A stretch of DNA of 64,000 nt from Acidobacteriaceae bacterium (GCA_025462735.1 JAOAPC010000008.1:186001-250000), one strand, 5' to 3'. Shown: positions 17,939 to 25,261, counted from the first letter of the stretch. Notes: generated by a model not told the origin, from the sequence alone. A program made the numbers and translations.

Positions 17939-18985
17939 ATGAAAGACACATACAAAGCAGTAGAAGTCTCAGCACCTGGCGAGCTTAGAGTAGTGGAACG
18001 GCAAGTATCTGAGCCTGGCGCTGGTCAGGTTCGAATCCGGGTGGAAGCATGCGGAATATGTCACACCGATGCCGCCACCGTCATGGGCATATATCCCGGG
18101 TTGACTCTGCCGCGTGTTCCTGGACACGAGGTGATTGGCCGCATTGAAGCGATCGGTAGCGGAGTGTCGAAGTGGAAAATCGGTCAACGGGTCGGTGTCG
18201 GCCTCATCGCGGGCGATGATGGGGTCTGTGAATCGTGCCGGCGCGGAGACGCCGTGAATTGTCAGAACCCCGTGGTCTCCGGAGTAACCGCGGATGGAGG
18301 ATACGCGGAGGTGATGATCGCTGAAGCCCGCGGCCTCGCTTCCATTCCTGACAAACTCACATCCGCAGAAGCCGCTCCTCTCCTCTGCGCGGGCGTCACT
18401 ACCTACAACGCTCTTCGCAACGCCGGCTTGCGCGGCGGAGATTTGGTAGCTGTTCAGGGCATTGGCGGCCTTGGGCATCTCGGTGTCCAGTTTGCGCGCC
18501 ACCTGGGTTTCCACACCGTCGCAATCGGAAAGGGACGCGACAAGGAAAAGCTTGCGAAAGACTTGGGCGCGCACGTCTATGTCGACACTGCTGTCGACGA
18601 TGCGGCCGTGGCGCTGCAGCGTATGGGCGGGGCCAGGGCGATTCTGGCAACCGCTCCCAGTGGCAGCGCTATGGGACCGCTGATGTCCGGTCTCGCGACA
18701 CGAGGCAAGCTGATCGTAGTGGGGGTTCCAAACGATGAAATCCGCCTGAATGCCTTCCCGCTCGTCTTTGGAGGACGCTCCGTTTACGGGTCACTCACCG
18801 GCACGCCGATTGATAGCGAGGACACCCTTGACTTCAGCGTGCTGGAGCACATCCGCCCGATGATCGAGACAGTGCCTCTCGAACAGGCTGCTGAGGGCTA
18901 CGCTCGCATGATGGAAGGTAAAGCGCGTTTTCGCATGGTACTGGTTACAAAGGATGGAGCTGCTCAAACGGCACCTGTAAACTGA
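17939..18985 (+). CDS. Zinc-dependent alcohol dehydrogenase (AdhP-like)
   Basis: Medium-chain dehydrogenase, 348 residues, oxidising alcohols or reducing aldehydes with NAD(P). Catalytic zinc site: CGICHTD (Cys and adjacent residues about 38-44) and GHEVIG (His about 63). Rossmann motif VQGIGGLGHLGVQFA (about 175-189). In the lobe that normally binds a structural zinc through four cysteines (CxxCxxCx7C), the first position is Asp (DGVCESC...NC), so only three cysteines remain. The TetR regulator reads divergently from 150 bases upstream. Likely an inducible aldehyde or alcohol detoxification enzyme carried as cargo; substrate unknown. Confidence 0.88.
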   Translation: MKDTYKAVEVSAPGELRVVERQVSEPGAGQVRIRVEACGICHTDAATVMGIYPGLTLPRVPGHEVIGRIEAIGSGVSKWKIGQRVGVGLIAGDDGVCESCRRGDAVNCQNPVVSGVTADGGYAEVMIAEARGLASIPDKLTSAEAAPLLCAGVTTYNALRNAGLRGGDLVAVQGIGGLGHLGVQFARHLGFHTVAIGKGRDKEKLAKDLGAHVYVDTAVDDAAVALQRMGGARAILATAPSGSAMGPLMSGLATRGKLIVVGVPNDEIRLNAFPLVFGGRSVYGSLTGTPIDSEDTLDFSVLEHIRPMIETVPLEQAAEGYARMMEGKARFRMVLVTKDGAAQTAPVN

Positions 18986-19046
18986 ACCATTTGGAGTGTT
19001 TGTGAGAACTTGTCCCCGAACTGGGGACTCGGACGTAGTTCAGAAA

Positions 19047-19091
19047 TGGTGGACCTGATCGGGATCGAACCGACGACCTCTTCCATGCCAT
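19047..19091 (-). repeat. Partial tRNA-Ala 3' half (internal attachment-site-like copy)
   Basis: Forty-five bases matching the 3' half of the intact tRNA-Ala at 20247 with one mismatch (A for G in the acceptor/T-arm junction). Similarity extends through the anticodon-arm word CCATGCCAT and then stops. Divides the integrated region in two. Confidence 0.8.
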
Positions 19092-19427
19092 TTCTCATCT
19101 TGAAGTGGAGTAGAAGAATACAGACAAACCGCAGGTGATACTAAGGGGCAGTGTTCCTGCCCTTTTCGCGGCGAGTCTCTGACACCTGTCCTTTCCCGAG
19201 TAACACTATCCGAGACATCCAGACCCGAATGGGATGGCGGGGTTGCGACACAAAATGCGACACAATGTTTGGAGTCCTACGAATGGCCGCCCCCGTGGGG
19301 AATCCCCCGCCTCCTCGAAAATACGCGGGTAGTGGCAACGCAAGGCGCATCCACGTGCGCCGAAGGTCGCCCGAACAACTGAAACAATGGCCCGGTGTAG
19401 AAACTCACAATATGTAAGAATTGACGC
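19092..19427. other. Intergenic stretch with a possible integrase-tail trace
   Basis: No convincing gene. At 19237-19254 the word GGCGGGGTTGCGACACAA matches 17 of 18 bases of a stretch at 20188-20205, just beyond the integrase stump. Read in one frame it gives GCDTKCDTM, reminiscent of the short Tyr/Asp-Thr-Asn/Lys tails that end some tyrosine recombinases. Evidence is thin. Confidence 0.35.
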
Positions 19428-20072
19428 ATGCAGTTCATCAGTGAGGACGATCTCCAGACTTTCGAGGGTTGGGCTACGTATCAGTGCCTTGACCTAAGTT
19501 CACCAGAAGAACTGGAAACGTGGCGTGGCGTGTTCGATGAGATGCGGCAGCGCAGCTCTGGCAGCCCTAAGGTCGGGCTGATGAAGCTTAAGCCAACGCC
19601 CGGTGAATACAGATATGCTGTGGCTGTTCGTGATGCTGGTTTGTGGTTAGCGTTGTGGGTTCGGCGTTCACCGAAGGGTGAATTCTTCGTTCTAAAACCG
19701 AGTGCGGGCGGGTCGGATGTTCACGCGAGTTATCACCTCGACGGCACCCTTCACTTGAAGAGCGATGGCGGCAAGGCCCTTCGCCCAGAGAAACGTCAAC
19801 CCTTGACTGGCGTATTCCATGGATCGGAGACCCTTATAACTTTTGCTGGATACGGGCCGAAAAGAGTCGGCGCGATTTGTGATCCAACGGCGTTCTCCGA
19901 GGTTGTCGAAATTCCGCACGGTATTCTGGGACCACGCGACGGTCAGATCACGGTAGATTTGGTCGAGCCAAATTGTGAACCAGCAGCTTTCCCTTGGACA
20001 CAGATCGCCTGCCGCAAAGTCTTCCGTGACGTTGTGCCGTGGGTCGTAGTAACAGTAGGCTCATGCGGTTAG
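19428..20072 (+). CDS. Hypothetical protein carried in the integrated region
   Basis: 214 residues, soluble, no signal peptide and no membrane segment. The composition is normal and the frame is open without unusual codons, so it is probably a real gene. The sequence alternates short beta-like stretches (YRYAVAVRDAGLWLALWVRR, FFVLKPSAGG, ASYHLDGTLHLKS) suggesting a mostly beta fold. I do not recognise a family. It occupies the second interval of the tRNA-Ala scar and its stop codon lies only six bases before the integrase stump, in the same reading frame. Function unknown. Confidence 0.6.
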   Translation: MQFISEDDLQTFEGWATYQCLDLSSPEELETWRGVFDEMRQRSSGSPKVGLMKLKPTPGEYRYAVAVRDAGLWLALWVRRSPKGEFFVLKPSAGGSDVHASYHLDGTLHLKSDGGKALRPEKRQPLTGVFHGSETLITFAGYGPKRVGAICDPTAFSEVVEIPHGILGPRDGQITVDLVEPNCEPAAFPWTQIACRKVFRDVVPWVVVTVGSCG

Positions 20073-20078
20073 TTAATC

Positions 20079-20240
20079 ATGGCAATTGCCGGACACCTAA
20101 GCCGTTGCATGTTGGAACGGTACAGCCACGTACGGATGGAAGCGGAGCGAACAGCGATGGAAGCCCTTGCTGTGAGCACCAAACCGGCGGGGTTACGACA
20201 CAAACACCGTCGTTACCGTTCGTCCCGTCTAAGTTGCTAT
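20079..20240 (+). pseudogene. C-terminal stump of a tyrosine recombinase (integrase)
   Basis: The first 30 residues read MAIAGHLSRCMLERYSHVR then MEAERTAMEAL. This is the end of a tyrosine recombinase catalytic domain: GH is the last His of the active-site set and the Tyr of ERYSH the nucleophile. Everything upstream (Arg and Lys boxes, arm- and core-binding domains) is missing, and the tail after about 20175 seems out of frame. The stump points at the intact tRNA 70 bases away, the usual position of an integrase gene relative to its attR tRNA. Non-functional. Confidence 0.75.
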
Positions 20241-20246
20241 GAGAAT

Positions 20247-20322
20247 TGGTGGACCTGGTCGGGATCGAACCGACGACCTCTTCCATGCCATGGAAGCGCG
20301 CTCCCAGCTGCGCCACAGGCCC
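20247..20322 (-). tRNA. tRNA-Ala (GGC)
   Basis: Seventy-six bases on the minus strand with the CCA encoded. The acceptor stem GGGCCTG pairs with CAGGTCC (one G-T pair). The anticodon stem is CTTCC / GGAAG around the loop ATGGCAT, giving anticodon GGC. T arm GTCGG-TTCGATC-CCGAC is standard. It is the intact target of the two att-like copies at 17073 and 19047. Confidence 0.95.
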
Positions 20323-20490
20323 ATTCAAAGGGATTGCTTATCAATTCTCACGCACGTGCTGTGGTTAGTCAAACCCAGCAGGTCGAAAGACACTCGGGCG
20401 TTGATATCCGTACGAGGGCCGTGCCCTTCCAACTGGAAGCAAGTTGCGAAACCTGTGAAAATGAGTATGCTGAGTCGGAAGAGACCAAAT

Positions 20491-21171
20491 ATGAACTGTC
20501 GATACTTCCCTGCTATTTTATGTTTGCTGATGTCCGCCGCCGTGTGCGTGGCCCAGGCTCCGGCTCCCCCCGTGTCTTACTCATCGATTTCCGAACTCAA
20601 CCAATTGCTCGGAGGTCTGCAGCAGACCTCCGAGGCGATTCAGGGCGATCTCGCTCATTTTCGAGTCGAGAAATGGAAGACGGACTCCGGCACGAAACGG
20701 CAAACCGAGGGCGACGTAGAGTCCCTTCAGCGAAACCTGCAATCAGCGCTGCCGGGAATGTTGAATGATTTAAAAAACTCACCCGAGAGCACTCCTCTTA
20801 CCTTCAAGGTTTACCGCAATCTCGACGCCTTGTATGACGTCATGAGTTCAGTAGTTGAATCGGCAGGCGCTTTTGGAAGCAAAGATGAGTTTCAATCGCT
20901 GAACAAAGATCTCGGTTCTCTCGAAGAATCACGCCGCGCTTTTGCCGGTCGAATGGACAAGATCGCGTCCGCCAAGGAAACCGAAATCTCGCAACTCCGC
21001 GCCGCATTGCAAACCGCACGCGCCGAGCTTCCTCCAAAGAAGACGGTTGTGGATGACACCCAGCCTGGCACTACGAAAAAGCCTACGAAACGCAAGAAAC
21101 CCCCAACCGTACCCAAGCCGCAGGAGTCGCAGGCCACCCCTTCCGGTGCGACTCAAGCTCCGCAGCATTAA
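20491..21171 (+). CDS. Secreted coiled-coil protein, unknown function
   Basis: 226 residues from the ATG at 20491, chosen because GGAAG lies 10 bases upstream and the protein then starts with a signal peptide (MNCRYFPAILCLLMSAAVCVAQ). An ATG at 20461 is an alternative. The mature part is helical and Leu/Gln/Glu-rich (ELNQLLGGLQQTSEAI... SLNKDLGSLEESRRAFAGRMD), suggesting coiled coils, and ends with a Lys/Pro/Thr-rich tail (KKPTKRKKPPTVPKPQ). No family recognised. It precedes the sigma/anti-sigma pair by 118 bases on the same strand. Confidence 0.7.
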   Translation: MNCRYFPAILCLLMSAAVCVAQAPAPPVSYSSISELNQLLGGLQQTSEAIQGDLAHFRVEKWKTDSGTKRQTEGDVESLQRNLQSALPGMLNDLKNSPESTPLTFKVYRNLDALYDVMSSVVESAGAFGSKDEFQSLNKDLGSLEESRRAFAGRMDKIASAKETEISQLRAALQTARAELPPKKTVVDDTQPGTTKKPTKRKKPPTVPKPQESQATPSGATQAPQH

Positions 21172-21289
21172 CTACCCCGGTAACCGGATGCAGGCCTGAG
21201 ACTTAGGTTTATGGAACCTGAACACCCGCTGCGGGGTCTAACAATACAGGCAGAGTTTTGCGCCTGGAATATAATTGGGGAGTTCCACC

Positions 21290-22027
21290 GTGGCAGGAAT
21301 GGCGGGAGCGGCCAATTTGGGCGAGTTTGCAGGCGCAATCGGAATCCGTGCGCAAGAATCGGCTCTGATTCAAGAACTGAAGGCGGGGTCGGAAGACGCG
21401 TATGCGTGGCTGGTCGGAGAATTCCATCAGCCGGTTTACAGCCTCGTCTACCGCATTCTGACAGACCCTGCTGATGCCGCTGATACCACCCAAGACGTTT
21501 TTCTCAAAATATTTCGGGGGATGAAGCATTTTCACGGCGAGTCCAGCCTCAAGACCTGGATTTATCGTATTGCGATCCATGAAGCCTCAAACCGCCGCCG
21601 CTGGTGGTTCCGTCACAAATCTAAAGAAACTTCTGTTGAGCAAACCGAAGGTGGCTCACAGCACTGCTCCATGGCAGAACTGAACTCCGCGCTGGTGGAT
21701 CGGCATAAGTCGCCGTTCGACACCGTGGCCGATCACGAGGTCCAAGCTCGGGTCGAGGATGAACTCAGGAAGGTTCCGGAGCCGTATCGCACGGCAGTTG
21801 TACTCCGCGACATTGAAGACCTTTCTTATGACCAGATCGCCGAAATCATGCAGGTTTCCCTGGGCACGGTGAAATCCCGCATCACCCGCGGGCGCGACGC
21901 TCTCAAAAAACGGCTTACCGAATACGTTAGAGAAATTGGACCAGAACTTGGTTTGAGCGCTGTCGGCGTTTTTCCTGAGAAGGACAGCCGACGCGGTTGT
22001 GGCAAGCGAATCGAGGTTGCGTCGTGA
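21290..22027 (+). CDS. ECF-type RNA polymerase sigma factor
   Basis: Extracytoplasmic-function sigma factor, 245 residues. Sigma region 2 runs from about residue 28 to 100 (YAWLVGEFHQPVYSLVYRIL, DAADTTQDVFLKIFRG, SSLKTWIYRIAIHEASNRRR) and region 4 from about 155 to 210 (YRTAVVLRDIEDLSYDQIA, VSLGTVKSRITRGRDALKK). GTG at 21290 is preferred because GGGGAG lies just upstream; a TTG at 21275 is also in frame. A linker of about 50 residues separates the two regions. The stop overlaps the start of the anti-sigma gene (GTGA), so the two are translationally coupled. Confidence 0.93.
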   Translation: MAGMAGAANLGEFAGAIGIRAQESALIQELKAGSEDAYAWLVGEFHQPVYSLVYRILTDPADAADTTQDVFLKIFRGMKHFHGESSLKTWIYRIAIHEASNRRRWWFRHKSKETSVEQTEGGSQHCSMAELNSALVDRHKSPFDTVADHEVQARVEDELRKVPEPYRTAVVLRDIEDLSYDQIAEIMQVSLGTVKSRITRGRDALKKRLTEYVREIGPELGLSAVGVFPEKDSRRGCGKRIEVAS

Positions 22028-22692
22028 CCTGCAAACGGTCAAAATCGATGCTTTCCGCCTACCTGGATGGTGTGCTTACAGGTAAGCAGATGCATGCTCT
22101 CGACCAGCATTTGCGGCAATGCTCGCTATGCGAACGCGAGTATCAGTTCCTTTCCCGGACGCAATCCTTACTTGCGCGAATCGGCCCGGCACGTGTTCCT
22201 GAAGACCTGTCGCTCAAGGTGCGTTTGGCAATATCGCATGAAGCCGCGCGCCGTCGAAGCGTATATCTCGGCAACTTGATTTTGCACATTGACAACGCGC
22301 TTCGCGCTTTTATGGTCCCTGCCACCACCGGACTAGTGGCTACTATTTTGGTTTTTGGCGTGTTGTTGGGCCTGCTGACGTCGCCACCGGCCGTCCATGC
22401 GAATGCCTCAGACGTACCTCTGATGTTCGTTACCGACCCCGAACTGCAACCCAGCAGTTTCGGATTCACCATGGGAGCAGTCGGCGAGGACTCTTTAGTG
22501 ATCGAAGCTTATGTGGACGCAAACGGACGCGTTCAAGATTATCGAATCCTCTCCGGAGCGGAAAACCCCAGAGATGTTCGCGAATTGAAAAATATGTTGA
22601 TCTTGACCACCTTCAGGCCGGCGACCTGGATGGGAACTCCGCGACCGGGCACTGCAATCCTCTCTTTCTCCAAAATCAGCGTCAAAGGCTGA
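22024..22692 (+). CDS. Membrane-anchored anti-sigma factor with zinc-finger domain
   Basis: 222 residues starting at the GTG that overlaps the sigma stop by four bases. The N-terminus is an anti-sigma zinc domain of the zf-HC2 type: an early Cys (MTCKRSK), then HLRQCSLC, the HxxxCxxC core. One membrane segment follows at about residues 96-120 (PATTGLVATILVFGVLLGLL). The periplasmic part ends in a TonB-C-like beta module (LVIEAYVDANGRVQDYRILSG, ILTTFRPATWMGTP). It should hold the upstream sigma factor inactive until an envelope signal releases it. Confidence 0.88.
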   Translation: MTCKRSKSMLSAYLDGVLTGKQMHALDQHLRQCSLCEREYQFLSRTQSLLARIGPARVPEDLSLKVRLAISHEAARRRSVYLGNLILHIDNALRAFMVPATTGLVATILVFGVLLGLLTSPPAVHANASDVPLMFVTDPELQPSSFGFTMGAVGEDSLVIEAYVDANGRVQDYRILSGAENPRDVRELKNMLILTTFRPATWMGTPRPGTAILSFSKISVKG

Positions 22693-22770
22693 ACCGCTTG
22701 GCGTAACCAATCCCGGATCGGGCGCATCGTACGTAGGTAAATAGCTTACGGCTCAGTTCCTCGCGTCCTG

Positions 22771-22797
22771 TTGCAAACTTCTCGGCGGAACTATAAT
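22771..22797 (+). promoter_or_regulatory. Probable promoter of the beta-barrel gene
   Basis: A perfect -10 hexamer TATAAT (22792-22797) with TTGCAA (22771-22776) 15 bases upstream as a possible -35. The spacer is shorter than ideal. Start of transcription would be near 22804, leaving a leader of about 53 bases with AGGAGA before the start codon. Confidence 0.5.
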
Positions 22798-22856
22798 GCA
22801 TGTTCCGGGTTGAAAAGGTAATTGAGCAGTGAGCCCATCTCTTTTAGGAGATTCTC

Positions 22857-23474
22857 TTGAGAAAGTTACTGACTTGTGGTGTTTTCGCAGCGGCTCTCGT
22901 GTTCGCGCTAGGGGCACAAGCCCAGGAGTTTCACGGGGCTTTCGGCTTCGGAACAGTCAAAGCGCCCGGAACAACGACCAACAGCGCTGGCACAACATTT
23001 CCCTCCGTGAGTGGAGGGCTCTATCCCAGTTTCAGTGGCTTCTTCATTTTGAAGCATCACATCGGTTTCGGCGGCGAGGTCGCTTGGCGTGCGCACCGGG
23101 CCCTTTACACCGAGGCGGGCTCCAATTTCCTGTTTCAGGCCCCATATCGCCCCATTTTTTATGACGTCGATGCAGTTTATGGAGGCAACTTAGGCAAGAA
23201 GTTTGGTGGCGATGTGATGGCTGGAATCGGCGGAGAAGACCTACGGTTTTACACACCGTACTACACCTGCGGCTTCACCTCTTGCACCAATTACCAGAGC
23301 AGCAATCACTTTGCCGGACACTTCGGTGCCGACATTCGCTACTACTTCTGGGGGCATGCATTCATTCGGCCGGAAGCCCATTACTACGTGATTCGCAATA
23401 ACGTGGAGTTCAACGGCGCGAATGTATCACGATTCGCAGTATCAATCGGATACTCGTTCATGCCGGGATTCTAG
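22857..23474 (+). CDS. Outer-membrane beta-barrel protein
   Basis: 205 residues. TTG start at 22857, supported by AGGAGATTCTC directly upstream and by a clean signal peptide (MRKLLTCGVFAAALVFALGAQA, cleaved before QEFHG). The mature part alternates hydrophobic and polar residues in strands rich in Gly, Tyr and Phe (YPSFSGFFILKHHIGFGGEV, FGADIRYYFWGHAFIRPEAHYY) and ends with SIGYSFMPGF, a terminal aromatic as expected for BAM-inserted barrels. About eight strands, OmpA/OmpW size. Ligand unknown. Has its own promoter and is followed by a strong terminator. Confidence 0.85.
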   Translation: MRKLLTCGVFAAALVFALGAQAQEFHGAFGFGTVKAPGTTTNSAGTTFPSVSGGLYPSFSGFFILKHHIGFGGEVAWRAHRALYTEAGSNFLFQAPYRPIFYDVDAVYGGNLGKKFGGDVMAGIGGEDLRFYTPYYTCGFTSCTNYQSSNHFAGHFGADIRYYFWGHAFIRPEAHYYVIRNNVEFNGANVSRFAVSIGYSFMPGF

Positions 23475-23516
23475 CGCTACACCACTTTGGGAACCCATTT
23501 GGTTGGAAACAAGCAA

Positions 23517-23546
23517 AGACGGGCGACTTCGCCCGTCTTTCTATTT
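23517..23546 (+). terminator. Intrinsic terminator after the beta-barrel gene
   Basis: Perfect 8-base stem AGACGGGC / GCCCGTCT with a GACTTC loop (23517-23538), followed by TTCTATTT. It lies 43 bases beyond the stop of the barrel gene. Confidence 0.85.
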
Positions 23547-23667
23547 GTGATCCGCACACCAGCGTGCTTAACCCAGGTTCAGTTACGGTCGTGATGAATT
23601 CGCGTACCCTGCGGCGAAAGACCTTTCTACGAATTCCGCCGACTGAATCCTGATGTTATGATGCGAA

Positions 23668-23844
23668 ATGTTGGGAACAAACGATAAGCAGGAAAACCAC
23701 GAATACCGCGAGGAGCGGCGTAGCACTCCCGCGCCTGACGCTTCGCAGTTTTGCCCGAACTGCTCGTCGCGGCTGGTAGATCACCGCTGCAAGTTGAAGT
23801 GTCCGCAATGCGGATACTTCCTCAGCTGCTCAGATTTTTATTAA
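23668..23844 (+). CDS. Tiny zinc-ribbon protein (58 residues)
   Basis: A 58-codon open frame from the ATG at 23668 to a TAA. The first half is polar and charged ([13 protein letters not shown]). The second half holds five cysteines in zinc-ribbon order: FCPNC, then [15 protein letters not shown] before the end SDFY. Two CPxC pairs about 17 residues apart are what a zinc ribbon needs. Very short proteins ending CGYFxSCSDF are, to my recollection, recurrent in Acidobacteria and related phyla, without a known function. It ends 22 bases before the convergent OsmC gene. Confidence 0.7.
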   Translation: MLGTNDKQENHEYREERRSTPAPDASQFCPNCSSRLVDHRCKLKCPQCGYFLSCSDFY

Positions 23845-23865
23845 TCACGCTCAGAGTTCGCTTGA

Positions 23866-24291
23866 TCAGCGCTCTAGCTTCGCGCTCATTGTGATCTTCG
23901 CGTTGAGCACCTTCGAAACCGGACATCCAGCCTTCGCATCCCCAGCGGCTTTCTGAAAGGCGGCATCGTCGGCTTTGGGAACCCGCGCGCTCACATCCAG
24001 ATGGACTGAAGTAATTGCCCATCCCGCATCCAGTTTTTCCATCTTTAAATTTGCGGTCGTATTAATACTCTCGGGCGTGAGATTCGCCGCTCCGAGCTGG
24101 GCCGAAAGCGCCATCGAGAAGCACGCCGCATGTGCTGCCGCGATCAGCTCTTCCGGGTTGGTCCCCGGCGCATCTTCAAAACGCGTCTTGAATGAATAAG
24201 GGACATGAGAAAAAACCCCGCTGGGGGCTGAAAATTCGCCCTTGCCGTCTTTGAGACCACCCTTCCAGACTGCGCTGGCCTTGCGTTCCAT
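23866..24291 (-). CDS. OsmC/Ohr-family peroxiredoxin
   Basis: Thiol peroxidase-like protein reducing organic hydroperoxides. 141 residues. The two reactive cysteines of the family are present: AAAHAACFSMALS (about residue 57) and AGCPVSKVLNA (about residue 124). The N-terminal Arg-bearing strand region (RKASAVWKGGLKDGKG) and the TNPEELIAAAHA stretch match the OsmC subgroup (YhfA/OsmC) rather than classic Ohr. ATG at 24291 with GGAG upstream on the minus strand. Monocistronic. Confidence 0.9.
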   Translation of the reverse strand: MERKASAVWKGGLKDGKGEFSAPSGVFSHVPYSFKTRFEDAPGTNPEELIAAAHAACFSMALSAQLGAANLTPESINTTANLKMEKLDAGWAITSVHLDVSARVPKADDAAFQKAAGDAKAGCPVSKVLNAKITMSAKLER

Positions 24292-24388
24292 AGATTCACT
24301 TTCTCCTTAACAAAATGGGCGAAACAGACAAACATTCTAGACTAACCCTTTAAAAGCCGCCGCCGACACCTTCGATGAGACACCGACC

Positions 24389-24655
24389 TCACTCTTCGCT
24401 CATAGATCGCAGCAGCCTTCTGATTTCACGGTTAATGCGTGCTGCTTCGTCTGAAGATGCCTCAAGCAACTGCGCCCACCGCTTGCTCTCTCCTTCCAGT
24501 TTGACCTGCCCGAGGAGATAGGAGGCTTGCATGATCGCTTCCAAAGAATTGCTCAAGTCATGAGCCAGCGCACGCAACCGCACGATCCCCTTCTCGACCT
24601 CAATTTTCTGCTTCTGGGCTTCAGGTTTCCCCCTGATGGTGGGCTTCTCAGACAT
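24389..24655 (-). CDS. Stand-alone histidine-kinase dimerisation-like (H-box) protein
   Basis: Eighty-eight residues from the ATG at 24655, preceded by GGGAGG at good spacing. It contains LRALAHDLSNSLEAIMQASYLL, which looks like the H-box of a sensor histidine kinase (HD followed by hydrophobic/polar heptads), then a second helix (RWAQLLEASSDEAARINREIRRLL). Together these make the two helices of a dimerisation and phosphotransfer hairpin. There is no ATPase domain and no sensor. It could be a phosphotransfer protein or a kinase fragment; the clean start and stop favour a small gene. Longer upstream starts would add non-conserved sequence. Confidence 0.6.
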   Translation of the reverse strand: MSEKPTIRGKPEAQKQKIEVEKGIVRLRALAHDLSNSLEAIMQASYLLGQVKLEGESKRWAQLLEASSDEAARINREIRRLLRSMSEE

Positions 24656-24720
24656 CCTCCCTGCCCCCTCTGATCGAATTGGAATCATTCGGTGCTTGCC
24701 TGCACGATTCCTTGTACAGG

Positions 24721-24763
24721 GTTTGACATTCAGTCCATGCTGATAAGAATAGATATCGTAGTC
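24721..24763 (+). promoter_or_regulatory. Promoter-like segment, similar to the one before tRNA-Leu
   Basis: TTGACA at 24723-24728 and AAGAAT at 24745-24750, spacer 16. The segment matches 41971-42014 at 16 of the first 20 bases and 17 of 19 bases around TAAGAATAGAT. Weaker similarity continues for 30-40 bases. Could drive transcription toward the exopolysaccharide locus. Confidence 0.45.
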
Positions 24764-25144
24764 TGTTCCTTCAAGGCTGGCCACATAGTAAGCATTCGGT
24801 CGGCAGATCTCAGAGATATGCAATCGTCGGTCTGGTTATGGAATAAATCGCAGCGTGGTGCCTGGGACAAAGCTTTTTCCGATAGTAACAACCGTATGAA
24901 AAGACAAACGTGCCATTTCCAGAGTAGTCGGTCTCGCGCTTTGCCCTGGTGCGTTGTTTGGTTGAGTCGGAATCTGAGACCTCGCAAGTAACTTCTTTGT
25001 CGCTGGCGGGGTTAACCTCGCAGCGTAGGATGCTGTAAATCCTATTTGGGATCGCTATCGCCGAGCAGAAGTGCTCACAAAAACTTAAGCTGTGATTCGA
25101 CATTGCGGTGTTATGCGATGTACTCTAGTTGCTGGTAAATCTCA

Positions 25145-25180
25145 GGTTTTGGCCCCCCGCTTCAAGCGGCTCCTAAAACC
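25145..25180 (+). other. Stem-loop in the leader of the export gene
   Basis: GGTTTTGG pairs with CCTAAAACC (one G-T) around an inner stem CCGCT-TCA-AGCGG. It is 80 bases before the start of the SLBB export gene. No T-run follows, so it is a structured leader rather than a terminator. Function not known. Confidence 0.4.
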
Positions 25181-25261
25181 AGCGTTGTAAATTCCTCGGT
25201 ATGTTTACGCGTCCGCTAGAACCGGCGTTTTGCACGTTCCTCTCCGCAAGGTAGTGAGTAG

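Larger units (their letters stand above)
17073..20322. mobile_element. Decayed integrative region at tRNA-Ala, probably two tandem insertions
   Basis: Three copies of the 3' half of a tRNA-Ala gene lie in the same orientation: 17073-17118, 19047-19091 and the intact tRNA at 20247-20322. This is the footprint left when tyrosine-recombinase elements integrate into a tRNA 3' end and rebuild the gene. The spacing (about 1.97 kb, then 1.20 kb) suggests two successive small elements. Contents: TetR regulator and alcohol dehydrogenase in the first interval, an unrecognised gene and an integrase stump in the second. No complete integrase remains, so the region cannot move by itself. Confidence 0.7.
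24656..25261. other. Long leader/intergenic region upstream of the exopolysaccharide locus
   Basis: About 600 bases with no convincing gene: the open frames here are short and lack ribosome-binding sites. It contains a promoter-like segment at 24721-24763 and a structured element at 25145-25180. Probably the control region of the export gene that starts at 25262. Confidence 0.5.

Noticed and set aside
20322-20490. Coding frame running through the tRNA into the secreted coiled-coil gene
   Set aside because: The upstream part reads through tRNA sequence antisense; the real start is at 20491 or 20461.
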